In this document: piece by piece, positions 48,479 through 55,996 of the stretch
Layout of the letters: every line of letters starts with the position of its first letter
Numbering within the stretch: the stretch's first letter is position 1
Source of the DNA: Geothrix fuzhouensis
GTDB taxonomy: Bacteria > Acidobacteriota > Holophagae > Holophagales > Holophagaceae
NCBI RefSeq assembly: GCF_024609325.1
Contig: NZ_JANHMQ010000001.1
Location: 124,001 to 188,000 of the forward strand
DNA: 64,000 nt
Direction of reading: 5' to 3'
The notes under the pieces: generated by a model
Databases searched by the model: none
What the model saw: only the letters and a program-made list of their open reading frames with translations
What the model was told of the DNA's origin: nothing
Program-made: the position numbers and the translations under genes

Positions 48479-49387
48479 ATGAATCCCATCCTCATCCACG
48501 AAGTCGGCCCCCGCGATGGCCTCCAGGTCGAGGCTGCGGTGGTGCCGACGGAGGTCAAGCTCGACTGGATCCGCCGCGTGGCGGATTCGGGTGTGGACAT
48601 CGTGCAGGTGGGCTCCTTCGTGCGGGGCGACAAGGTGCCCCAGATGGCCGACACCGATGAGCTGTTCCGCATCCTTGCCAAGGAAGCCCACCACGCCTTG
48701 TTGTCAGGCCTGGTCTTGAACGAGAAGGGCCTGGAGCGGGCCCTGGAGGTGGGCGTGCCACTTATCTGCCTGGGCGTGTCCGCTTCGGAAACGCATAGCC
48801 GGAAGAACACCGGCATGGGTACCGACGAGGCCCAGCGTCGCATCATCGCCACGGCCCTGGCGGCGAAGCAGGCCGGCCGGAAGGTCCAGGTGAGTGTCCA
48901 GAGCGCCTTCGGTTGCGGTTTCGAAGGCCCCATTCCCGAGGCTCGCGTCATGGGCATCGTGGCGGCCTATCTGGAGGCCGGATTGACTTCCATCAGCCTC
49001 GCGGACACAGCCGGTCACGCCCATCCGGCCCAGGTCCGGCGCTACGTGCAGAGCGTGCTGGCCCTGGATCCCAACACCGAACTCACCGCCCACATCCACA
49101 ACACCTATGGCCTGGGCATGGCCAGCGTCTATGCCGCCATGGAAGCCGGAGCAAAAGCCATCGAGACCAGCTTCGGCGGCCTCGGCGGCTGTCCCTTCAC
49201 CAAGGTGGCCGCCGGTAACGTGGCCACCGAGGATCTGGTGCACGTCCTCCAGCGGACCGGACAGCGCCTGGACATCGACCTGGCGGCTCTCATCGGCGTC
49301 AGCCGGGATGTCGCCCGGCACCTCGGGCGGGAGCTTCCCGGCTGCGTGTACAAGACCGGACCGATTCAAGAAAGCAACCGCAGATGA
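48479..49387 (+). CDS. HMG-CoA-lyase-like aldolase
   Basis: The 302-residue TIM-barrel enzyme of the HMGL/isopropylmalate-synthase superfamily has H-E-V-G-P-R-D-G-L-Q near the start with the catalytic Arg-Asp, D-T-A-G-H-A, A-H-I-H-N-T-Y-G-L-G-M with metal-binding His, and G-L-G-G-C-P-F with the active-site loop Cys. HMG-CoA lyases cleave HMG-CoA to acetyl-CoA and acetoacetate, but near relatives cleave citramalyl-CoA and other acyl-CoAs. The last codons (S-N-R-R and TGA) are contributed by the second hairpin repeat. Confidence 0.85.
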   Translation: MNPILIHEVGPRDGLQVEAAVVPTEVKLDWIRRVADSGVDIVQVGSFVRGDKVPQMADTDELFRILAKEAHHALLSGLVLNEKGLERALEVGVPLICLGVSASETHSRKNTGMGTDEAQRRIIATALAAKQAGRKVQVSVQSAFGCGFEGPIPEARVMGIVAAYLEAGLTSISLADTAGHAHPAQVRRYVQSVLALDPNTELTAHIHNTYGLGMASVYAAMEAGAKAIETSFGGLGGCPFTKVAAGNVATEDLVHVLQRTGQRLDIDLAALIGVSRDVARHLGRELPGCVYKTGPIQESNRR

Positions 49388-49446
49388 CGCAGATTCCGCA
49401 GATGGAAATGCGCTTTTTATCTGCGCCATCTGCGTCATCTGCGGTT
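49376..49446. repeat. Inverted repeat, copy 2 (CGCAGAT family)
   Basis: A 28-bp arm (49376-49403) nearly identical to copy 1 (27 of 28 bases) faces its reverse complement (49419-49446) with 2 mismatches. It overlaps the last codons and stop of the lyase gene and precedes the CoA-transferase gene. Confidence 0.9.
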
Positions 49447-49475
49447 CAAAACCAAAGCACCTCACAGGTCATCCC

Positions 49476-50675
49476 ATGAGCATAAAAATCCTCGAAGGCA
49501 TCAAGGTCCTGGACCTCACCAACGTCCTGTCAGGCCCCTTCACCACCCTGCATCTGGCCCTCCTCGGGGCCGAAGTCATTAAGGTGGAGAACCCCAAGGA
49601 TGGCGATCTGGCCCGCAAGCTGGGCATCGTGCCTGAGCTGAACAAGAAGCTCATGGGTACTAGCTTCCTGGCTCAGAACTGCAACAAGAAATCCATCACA
49701 CTGAACACCAAGTCGCCCGAAGGCAAGGAGCTGTTCCGGAAGCTGGCGAAGGATGCGGATGTGGTGGTGGAGAATTTCCGACCCGGTGTCATGGATCGCC
49801 TGGGCATCGGCTACAAGGTCCTGGCGGAGCTCAACCCCCGCTTGATCTACTGCGCCATCTCCGGCTTCGGGCAGACCGGCCCGGATGCGCTGAAACCCGC
49901 CTACGACCAGATCATCCAGGGCCTGTCGGGCGAGATGGCGGTCAATGGCGATGAGCGGCTGAACCCCCTGCGCACGGGGTTCCCCGTCTGCGATACGGTC
50001 GGTGGCCTCAATGCCGCCTTCGCCGTGATGGCGGCGCTCTTCCACCGGGAGCGCACGGGGCAGGGACAGTCCATCGACGTGGCCCTGCTGGACAGCATCA
50101 TGCCCCTCATGGGCTGGGTGGCGGCCAACCTGCTCATCGGCGGCGAGCAGCCGGTGCTCATGGGCAATGACAACTTCACGGCGGCGCCCAGCGGCACCTT
50201 CCGCACCCAGGATGGCCACATCAATATCGCGGCCAACAAGCAGGAGCAGTGGGAGGCGGTCTGTGAGGTGCTGGAGCTTCCCGAATTGAAGACTGACCCA
50301 CGGTTCCAGGAGCGCGACACCCGCAAGAAGAACCGCGAGGTGTTGACGCCGCTATTGGAGGCCCGGCTGACCCAGAAACCCACCGGTTTCTGGGTGGGGG
50401 CACTGAACGCGAAGGATGTTCCCAGCGGGGAGATTCTGGGACTTCAGGAAGCCCTTCGGCAGCCGCAGATCCAGCACCGTGAGGTACTGCGGAAGGTGCA
50501 GGTCGCGGGCGTGGGCGAGATCGAGGTCTTCGGCCTGACGGCGCTGTTCGAGAAGACCCCCGGGTCCGTGGAGGCACCGCCACCCCTGCTGGGTGAGCAC
50601 AATGCCGAGATCTACGGGCGCTTGGGCCTGGCCGAGTCCGATCTGACTGAATTGAAGACCAAAGGCGTCATCTGA
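49476..50675 (+). CDS. Class III (CaiB/BaiF) CoA-transferase
   Basis: The 399-residue enzyme starts L-E-G-I-K-V-L-D-L-T-N-V-L-S-G-P-F-T-T and continues with G-A-E-V-I-K-V-E-N-P-K, N-F-R-P-G-V-M-D-R-L-G and R-L-I-Y-C-A-I-S-G-F-G-Q-T-G-P, all typical of the CaiB/Frc family. The catalytic aspartate typical of the fold lies in A-Y-D-Q-I-I-Q-G-L-S-G. Members move CoA between carboxylic acids, here plausibly between a C4-C6 dicarboxylate and succinate or acetate. The aconitase-like large subunit begins 10 bp downstream. Confidence 0.88.
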   Translation: MSIKILEGIKVLDLTNVLSGPFTTLHLALLGAEVIKVENPKDGDLARKLGIVPELNKKLMGTSFLAQNCNKKSITLNTKSPEGKELFRKLAKDADVVVENFRPGVMDRLGIGYKVLAELNPRLIYCAISGFGQTGPDALKPAYDQIIQGLSGEMAVNGDERLNPLRTGFPVCDTVGGLNAAFAVMAALFHRERTGQGQSIDVALLDSIMPLMGWVAANLLIGGEQPVLMGNDNFTAAPSGTFRTQDGHINIAANKQEQWEAVCEVLELPELKTDPRFQERDTRKKNREVLTPLLEARLTQKPTGFWVGALNAKDVPSGEILGLQEALRQPQIQHREVLRKVQVAGVGEIEVFGLTALFEKTPGSVEAPPPLLGEHNAEIYGRLGLAESDLTELKTKGVI

Positions 50676-50685
50676 GGAGGCAGTT

Positions 50686-51972
50686 ATGGGCATGACGGTC
50701 GTCGAGAAAATCTTGGCCCGCGCGGCGGGCTTGCCGTCCGTGAAAGTCGGGGATGTGGTGGAGCCCAAGGTGGACCTTGCCATGTCCCACGAGAACGCGG
50801 CGCTGGTCATCAACCAGTTCCAGGAGGTGTTCCAGGGTACCGGGCTCCCCGCGAAGGTGTGGGACCCGTCCCGGATCGCCATCATCTTCGACCATCGCGT
50901 ACCGGCAGAATCTCCGAAGACCGCCACGAATCAGAAAAAGATCCGCGGTTTTGTAGCGGACCACGGCATCACAAAGTTCCACGACATTCGCGGCGATGTG
51001 GGCGGCATCTGCCACCAGATCCTGCCGGAATACGGCTACGTCCGGCCGGGCTACGTGGTGGTGGGGACCGACTCCCACACCACCAGTCATGGGGCCCTGG
51101 GCGCCTTCAGCTTCGGCATCGGCGCCACGGAAATGGCCTCAGTGTGGAGCCTGGGAATCGCCGTCAACATCGAAGTGCCGGCCACCATCAAGGTGGTGGT
51201 GAAGGGCGAGTTCCCGCCCTTCGTGGGGCCCAAGGATCTGATTCTCCATGTCATTGGCAAGCTGACCGCCCAGGGGGCCAACTACAAGGTGCTGGAGTTC
51301 CATGGCGAGACCATCCGGAAGATGAGCACCAGCGGCCGCATCGCCATCTGCAACATGAGCGTGGAAGCCGGCGCCACCTCGGGCATCGTTCCCGGTGATG
51401 CGGAGACCCTGCGCTACCTGCGGGAGGAGGCGGGCGTCACCGATCCTATCCCCTGCGTCACCCCCGATCTGGACGCGAGCTACGTACAGACCTTGGACAT
51501 CGATGTGACCAGGTTGGTGCCACAGATCGCCTGCCCCCACATGGTGGACAACGTGAAGCCCATCGGTGAAGTTGTGGGTACGCGCATCCAGCAGATCGTC
51601 ATCGGCAGCTGCACGAATGGGCGGTTGGACGATCTGGCCGCCGCCGCCGACATCCTGCGGGGCAAGAAGGTGGCCCAGGGCACGCGCATGCTGGTGTTCC
51701 CGGCCTCGAGCAAGATCTTCGCCCAGGCTCTGGACAAGGGCTATGTCCACGACCTGATGAAGGCCGGCGCCGTGGTGATGAACTCCGGCTGTGGGCCCTG
51801 TCTGGGCGTCCACGAAGGCGCCCTGGGTGATCACGAAAAGGCGCTCAGCACCACCAACCGCAACTTCAAGGGGCGCATGGGCAATCCCACGGGCGAGGTC
51901 TACCTCTGCAGCCCTGCGGTGGCCGCCGCCTCCGCCATCACCGGCGTCATCACCGATCCGAGAAAGGGCTGA
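50686..51972 (+). CDS. Aconitase/isopropylmalate-isomerase-type large subunit (LeuC2-like)
   Basis: The 428-residue protein is a separate large subunit of the aconitase family. The [4Fe-4S] cysteines are in V-I-G-S-C-T-N-G and N-S-G-C-G-P-C-L-G, with the H-E-N, D-S-H-T-T and G-A-L-G patterns typical of LeuC2/HacA/DmdA enzymes. It needs the small subunit next door to work. Family members isomerise isopropylmalate, homocitrate, citraconate/methylmalate or dimethylmalate. The specific substrate is best judged from the cluster. GGAGG six bases upstream supports the start. Confidence 0.9.
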   Translation: MGMTVVEKILARAAGLPSVKVGDVVEPKVDLAMSHENAALVINQFQEVFQGTGLPAKVWDPSRIAIIFDHRVPAESPKTATNQKKIRGFVADHGITKFHDIRGDVGGICHQILPEYGYVRPGYVVVGTDSHTTSHGALGAFSFGIGATEMASVWSLGIAVNIEVPATIKVVVKGEFPPFVGPKDLILHVIGKLTAQGANYKVLEFHGETIRKMSTSGRIAICNMSVEAGATSGIVPGDAETLRYLREEAGVTDPIPCVTPDLDASYVQTLDIDVTRLVPQIACPHMVDNVKPIGEVVGTRIQQIVIGSCTNGRLDDLAAAADILRGKKVAQGTRMLVFPASSKIFAQALDKGYVHDLMKAGAVVMNSGCGPCLGVHEGALGDHEKALSTTNRNFKGRMGNPTGEVYLCSPAVAAASAITGVITDPRKG

Positions 51973-51975
51973 GCC

Positions 51976-52467
51976 ATGGCGAAAGTGATCATCAAACTCG
52001 AGAACGACATCAGCACCGACGACATCTATCCGGGCCGCTTCATGGCCACTGTGCTGCCCACCGAAACGCCCCAGTTCGCCTTCTTCGACCGCACGGAGTT
52101 CAACGCCCAGCTGAAGGCCAAGGCCTTTGCACCTGGTTCCATCATTGTGGGGGGCGAGAACTTCGGCTGTGGCTCCAGCCGCGAGCAGGCCTGCTCCACG
52201 CTCAAGGGTCACGACGTGGCGGTCATCGCCAAGAGCATCTCCCGGATCTTCCTCCAGAACAGCATCAACCTGGGCCTCCAGGTCGTGATCTGTCCGGGGC
52301 TCGAGGCCAGCGAGGGCGATGACCTGGAGATCACCGCGGATCAGGTGATCAACAAGACCACCCACAAGGTCTTTGACCAGGTGAAGCTGCCTGCCGCCCG
52401 CAAGGGCATCATGGACGCCGGAGGGCTCATCCCGTACACCCGGGCGAGGCTCATGGCGAAGGGCTGA
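51976..52467 (+). CDS. Aconitase/isopropylmalate-isomerase-type small subunit (LeuD2-like)
   Basis: The 163-residue swivelling domain protein contains G-G-E-N-F-G-C-G-S-S-R-E-Q-A, the substrate-binding G-S-S-R motif, plus D-D-I-Y-P-G near the N-terminus. It pairs with the large subunit encoded 3 bp upstream to form a functional isomerase. The size fits the stand-alone LeuD2/HacB/DmdB type. It is the last gene of the cluster; a long hairpin follows. Confidence 0.9.
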   Translation: MAKVIIKLENDISTDDIYPGRFMATVLPTETPQFAFFDRTEFNAQLKAKAFAPGSIIVGGENFGCGSSREQACSTLKGHDVAVIAKSISRIFLQNSINLGLQVVICPGLEASEGDDLEITADQVINKTTHKVFDQVKLPAARKGIMDAGGLIPYTRARLMAKG

Positions 52468-52486
52468 GTTCCTAGGTTCAATCACA

Positions 52487-52576
52487 GGAACACAGAGGGC
52501 ACAGAATTCAGCAGAGAACACCGAGAAGAAGTCTTTTCTCTGTGTTCTCTGCGGGTTTCTGAGTCCTCTGTGTTCC
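52487..52576. repeat. Long imperfect hairpin after the isomerase gene (ACACAGAG family)
   Basis: GGAACACAGAGG (52487-52498) pairs perfectly with 52565-52576, and an inner 17-bp arm (52511-52527) pairs with 52536-52552 with one mismatch across an 8-nt loop. The words ACACAGAG and CAGAGAAC recur. It is a different sequence from the CGCAGAT repeats. It could end the operon transcript and that of the convergent tpx gene. Confidence 0.85.
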
Positions 52577-52583
52577 GCTTTTC

Positions 52584-53129
52584 TTATTCCGTGCTCTCGA
52601 GAGCGTCCTCAGGGCAGGGATGGTGGTGGCTCCGGATGGCGTGGACAGCCAGATCGTAATCAGGCTCCCGCGTCAGCTCGGGCACAAGCTCGGTGTGGAT
52701 GACCGTCCCATTCTCATCCAGCGCTACGACGGCCCTGGCAAGAAGGCCACGCATGGGCCCATCGATGAGGGTGACGCCGAACTGGGCGCCGAACTCCGGA
52801 TGTCGGAAGGTGGAGGCGGGAACGGCGCGCTCCAGGCTCTTGGAACCGCAGAAGAGATCCTGGGCGAAGGGCAGGTCCATGGACACGCACAGCAACACCG
52901 TGTCAGTCAGATCCGCCGTCAGGGCGTTGAATTTCCGCACGCTCTCCGCGCAGGTCGACGTGTCGAGGCTGGGGAAGATGCTCAGCAGCACCCGTTTTCC
53001 CTCCAGGTCCACGCTGGTCAGGTCGCGGAGATCCGTGCGGGTGAGGGTGAACACGGGGGTGGGGGAACCAACCGCGGGCAGCTCGCCGCAGGTGTGGATG
53101 GGATTCCCGTTCAGGGTGATCGTGGCCAT
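52584..53129 (-). CDS. tpx: Thiol peroxidase
   Basis: Tpx reduces hydroperoxides with electrons from thioredoxin. The 181-residue product places the peroxidatic Cys at C60 (P-S-L-D-T-S-T-C) and the resolving Cys at C94 (F-C-G-S-K-S), almost the positions known for E. coli Tpx. The last ~15 residues (H-H-H-P-C-P-E-D-A-L) form a tail beyond the core. GGAGG five bases before the ATG supports the start. It is convergent with the isomerase operon. Confidence 0.94.
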   Translation of the reverse strand: MATITLNGNPIHTCGELPAVGSPTPVFTLTRTDLRDLTSVDLEGKRVLLSIFPSLDTSTCAESVRKFNALTADLTDTVLLCVSMDLPFAQDLFCGSKSLERAVPASTFRHPEFGAQFGVTLIDGPMRGLLARAVVALDENGTVIHTELVPELTREPDYDLAVHAIRSHHHPCPEDALESTE

Positions 53130-53285
53130 GGTGACCTCCGGGCGGGCCCATCCTACTCCCGATCCGGGAAATGGGGGTGGCGCCATTCACGATCTGCGGA
53201 TGATCTTTTTGGAGATCGCCCACGGAATCCCTCGTCTGGCCCCAACGCGCTGGCGGGATCTGGCTTAGGTATCTAGGCTTGTGGC

Positions 53286-54371
53286 ATGGGTCCCGCGGGG
53301 ATGAAATGGCGCTGGTACTGGGGCATCTGGGCTCTCCTGGGGCTCTACATGGCCACCTGGGACCTGGCCCTGTACCCTTCGGCCCCGGCCCTCCGGATGC
53401 TGGTGCTGAACCTCCTCCAGAATGGAACTTGGGCCGTGTTGGGCCTCTTCCTGATCTGGCTGGCGGAATGTCGCCCCATTGAATCCTTCGCCTGGTCCCA
53501 ATGGCGGATCTGGGGTCTTCACCTCCTGGCCAGCGTCGTCGTCGCGGCCTTGGGACTCTTCCTGGCCTACCTGATCTCCCTCGCGGTGGCGGCCGGCTGG
53601 GAGAAGCCGATGGATCCGGCTCGGCTCTGGATGGGCCTGCCACGGTTCTATCGGACGTATTTCCACATGAATCTGCTCTTCATGTGGGCCGTGGTGGCGG
53701 CCTTCCATGGCATGCGGATCTATCGGAAGTACAAGGCCCGCGAGGTGCAGGCCGCCCAGCTGGAGGCCCGGTTCGCCGAGGCCCAGAACCTGGCCCTGCG
53801 CATGCAGCTCCAGCCGCACTTCCTCTTCAATACGCTCAACTCCATCTCCGCGCTCGTCCACTCCAACCCGGAGGGTGCGGATGACATGATCAGCCGACTG
53901 GGGGACTTCCTCCGGATGACCCTGGACGCTTCACCCGATCAGATGGTGCCCCTGCGGAAGGAACTGGCTTTCATCCGGGCCTATCTCGCGATTGAGCAGG
54001 TGCGCTTCCAAAGCCGCTTGCGAGTGGAACTGGATGTGCCCTCAGGCCTGCAGGACTACCTGCGGGTGCCCAGCTTCATCCTCCAGCCCCTGGTGGAAAA
54101 CGCACTGAAGCACGGCCTGGCCGACCGCACCCAAGGCGGAACCCTGCGTCTGCGGGCCTCCCGGGATTCGGAGTACCTCACCTTGGAGGTGCAAGACGAC
54201 GGGGAAGGCTACCAGCCGGGCCCTGAAGGGGTGGGTCTCGGGAACGTCCGGGCCCGCCTGGGGCTGATCTACAAGGGGAACTACCAACTAGATATCATGG
54301 GCATTCCCGGCCGGGGCACCCTGGTGGTGCTTCGGTTGCCTCTGGACGACATTGGTGGGGAGGGATCGTGA
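53286..54371 (+). CDS. LytS-type sensor histidine kinase
   Basis: The 361-residue kinase has four membrane helices in the first ~145 residues, then the His_kinase domain with Q-L-Q-P-H-F-L-F-N-T-L-N-S-I-S, where the His is the phosphorylation site, a dimerisation helix, and a HATPase domain (L-V-E-N-A-L-K-H-G, D-D-G-E-G, G-V-G-L-G-N-V-R-A-R-L). It overlaps the LytTR regulator gene by GTGA, so the pair is one two-component system. The start could also be the ATG at 53301. The signal is not known. Confidence 0.92.
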   Translation: MGPAGMKWRWYWGIWALLGLYMATWDLALYPSAPALRMLVLNLLQNGTWAVLGLFLIWLAECRPIESFAWSQWRIWGLHLLASVVVAALGLFLAYLISLAVAAGWEKPMDPARLWMGLPRFYRTYFHMNLLFMWAVVAAFHGMRIYRKYKAREVQAAQLEARFAEAQNLALRMQLQPHFLFNTLNSISALVHSNPEGADDMISRLGDFLRMTLDASPDQMVPLRKELAFIRAYLAIEQVRFQSRLRVELDVPSGLQDYLRVPSFILQPLVENALKHGLADRTQGGTLRLRASRDSEYLTLEVQDDGEGYQPGPEGVGLGNVRARLGLIYKGNYQLDIMGIPGRGTLVVLRLPLDDIGGEGS

Positions 54372-55120
54372 ACCTCCGTGCCCTGGTGGTGGATGATGAG
54401 GCGCTGGCCCGCCAGCGGGTCCGCCATCTGCTTCGCCGGTCCACGGATATCGAGGTGGTGGGGGAGTGTGCCAATGGCCTGGAAGCGGTGCAGGCCATCG
54501 AGGAGCTCGCGCCGGAACTGGTCTTCCTGGATATCCAGATGCCCGAGTTGGACGGCTTCGGCGTGGTGGAAGCGGTGGGGACGGATCGCATGCCGGTGAC
54601 ACTCTTTGTCACGGCCTACGACCAGCACGCCCTTCGTGCCTTCGAGGTCCACGCCGTGGACTATCTGCTCAAGCCCTTCTCGCCCGAACGGTTCCATCAG
54701 GCGTTGGAACGAGCGCGCCGCTGGTGCCAGCACACTTTGGCCGAGCCGAGGCCGGACCTGGAAGCCCTGATGGTCAGCCTGAACAAGGACCGACCTTGGG
54801 TGGACCGCCTCCTGGTGCGGCAGGGGGACCGGCATGTCCTGGTGAAGACGGAGTCTCTCCAGTGGATCGAGGCCGAGGACAACTATGTCCGCCTGCACGT
54901 CGAGGGCACCTCCCACCTGCTCCGTCAGACCATGGCCGGTCTGCTTGCGCGATTGGACCCCGCCCGGTTTCGGCGCATCCACCGCTCGGCCATCGTGAAC
55001 CTCGACTGCATCCGCGAATTCCAATCCTGGACCGGCGGGGACCAGCTGGTGATCATGCGTGACGGTACCAAGCTGACCCTGAGCCGAACCTACCGGGAGC
55101 AATTCGGGGAGTGGTTTTGA
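54368..55120 (+). CDS. LytTR-family response regulator
   Basis: The 250-residue regulator has a receiver domain (V-V-D-D-E-A-L-A-R-Q, phospho-Asp in L-V-F-L-D-I-Q-M-P) and a LytTR DNA-binding domain from about residue 145 (W-I-E-A-E-D-N-Y-V-R-L-H and H-R-S-A-I-V-N-L). It begins at GTG 54368 overlapping the kinase stop. Targets are not evident. A terminator follows directly. Confidence 0.93.
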   Translation: MNLRALVVDDEALARQRVRHLLRRSTDIEVVGECANGLEAVQAIEELAPELVFLDIQMPELDGFGVVEAVGTDRMPVTLFVTAYDQHALRAFEVHAVDYLLKPFSPERFHQALERARRWCQHTLAEPRPDLEALMVSLNKDRPWVDRLLVRQGDRHVLVKTESLQWIEAEDNYVRLHVEGTSHLLRQTMAGLLARLDPARFRRIHRSAIVNLDCIREFQSWTGGDQLVIMRDGTKLTLSRTYREQFGEWF

Positions 55121-55122
55121 TG

Positions 55123-55153
55123 CAGAAAGGCCCGGCGGGGCCGGGCCTTTCTG
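55123..55153 (+). terminator. Rho-independent terminator after the LytTR gene
   Basis: CAGAAAGGCCCGG (55123-55135) pairs perfectly over 13 bp with CCGGGCCTTTCTG (55141-55153). It can also serve the convergent gene ending at 55168. Confidence 0.85.
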
Positions 55154-55167
55154 GGTGGCGGGACGGG

Positions 55168-55737
55168 TCATTCCGATGGGAGAACCGCGATGGTGGCCAT
55201 GCCTTTCTCACGGAGCACCAGCGTGGACTTCTGGGCCAGTTCGCGGTTGGGCAGGATCACGTCCACGGTGCCGATGAGACGGTCCGTGACAAGCAGTTCA
55301 CCCCGGGTGCCGTCGCCGAGGCTGAACACCGCCCCCTGCTTGAGCGCCACGGGGGTGGTTCCGATGGCCGGGACGCCCCTTTGCCCAAGCTGGGAGATGG
55401 CCAAGGTGGCGCCGAAGGATCCGTCGCGGAACATGCGATCACCCGGCAGCAGCACCAGGTAGTCGGCCTTGCGGTTGGCGATGAGGTGGGCGGCGGGGAC
55501 CGCCTGCTCGACGCGCCGGGTATCAGCCACGGTGATGAAGGCGCCCTCTCCCGCGGCCTTGGCCAGCGCCATCACTTCGTCCCGGCTCGCGTTGAAGTCG
55601 CAGATCACGCCGAGGTGCAGCTTCGCCGGCCAGGTGGTCTGGGTGGCCTTCATCAACGGCTGGAAGTCTTCGGCGTGAAGGGCCAGGCCAGCGAAGGCCG
55701 TCACAGCCACAAAGAGGGACGTCGAAATTCGGTTCAT
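55168..55737 (-). CDS. Small exported protein related to ABC-substrate-binding-like family
   Basis: The 189-residue product has a signal peptide (about 1-22). The mature part contains H-L-G-V-I-C-D-F-N-A-S, then A-D-Y-L-V-L-L-P-G-D and a stretch V-P-A-I-G-T-T-P-V-A-L-K-Q-G-A-V-F-S-L-G-D-G, which resembles the C-terminal half of ABC_sub_bind (YtlI/TpX-like) periplasmic proteins, about half the usual length. It may be a stand-alone ligand-binding lobe. GGAGG four bases before ATG 55737 fixes the start. Confidence 0.55.
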   Translation of the reverse strand: MNRISTSLFVAVTAFAGLALHAEDFQPLMKATQTTWPAKLHLGVICDFNASRDEVMALAKAAGEGAFITVADTRRVEQAVPAAHLIANRKADYLVLLPGDRMFRDGSFGATLAISQLGQRGVPAIGTTPVALKQGAVFSLGDGTRGELLVTDRLIGTVDVILPNRELAQKSTLVLREKGMATIAVLPSE

Positions 55738-55996
55738 GTTGCCTCCGGCGGGAAGGCCGTCGGGGGGTGCCACCGGCGGCAGATAGAAGGAGAGCCCGGT
55801 GCGGCGATCCGGCGGGCGGGTGAATGCCCAACAACATGCGCAGGGGCCCCGGATCAGGCCACAGATCTGGGGTGAAGTGGCCTGAGACTGGGTGAAGGGG
55901 GTCATTGAGGGGGCAGGCCGGGGGAATCGAGGGACCCAGAATCCCCGGCGAACGGAGTACGGGCGGCCTGGGCGATACTGGGAGGCGGAGGCACCC

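Noticed and set aside
48388-49446. CRISPR array suggested by repeated CGCAGAT words
   Set aside because: Repeats are inverted arms of two hairpins, with no regularly sized unique spacers and no cas genes nearby.
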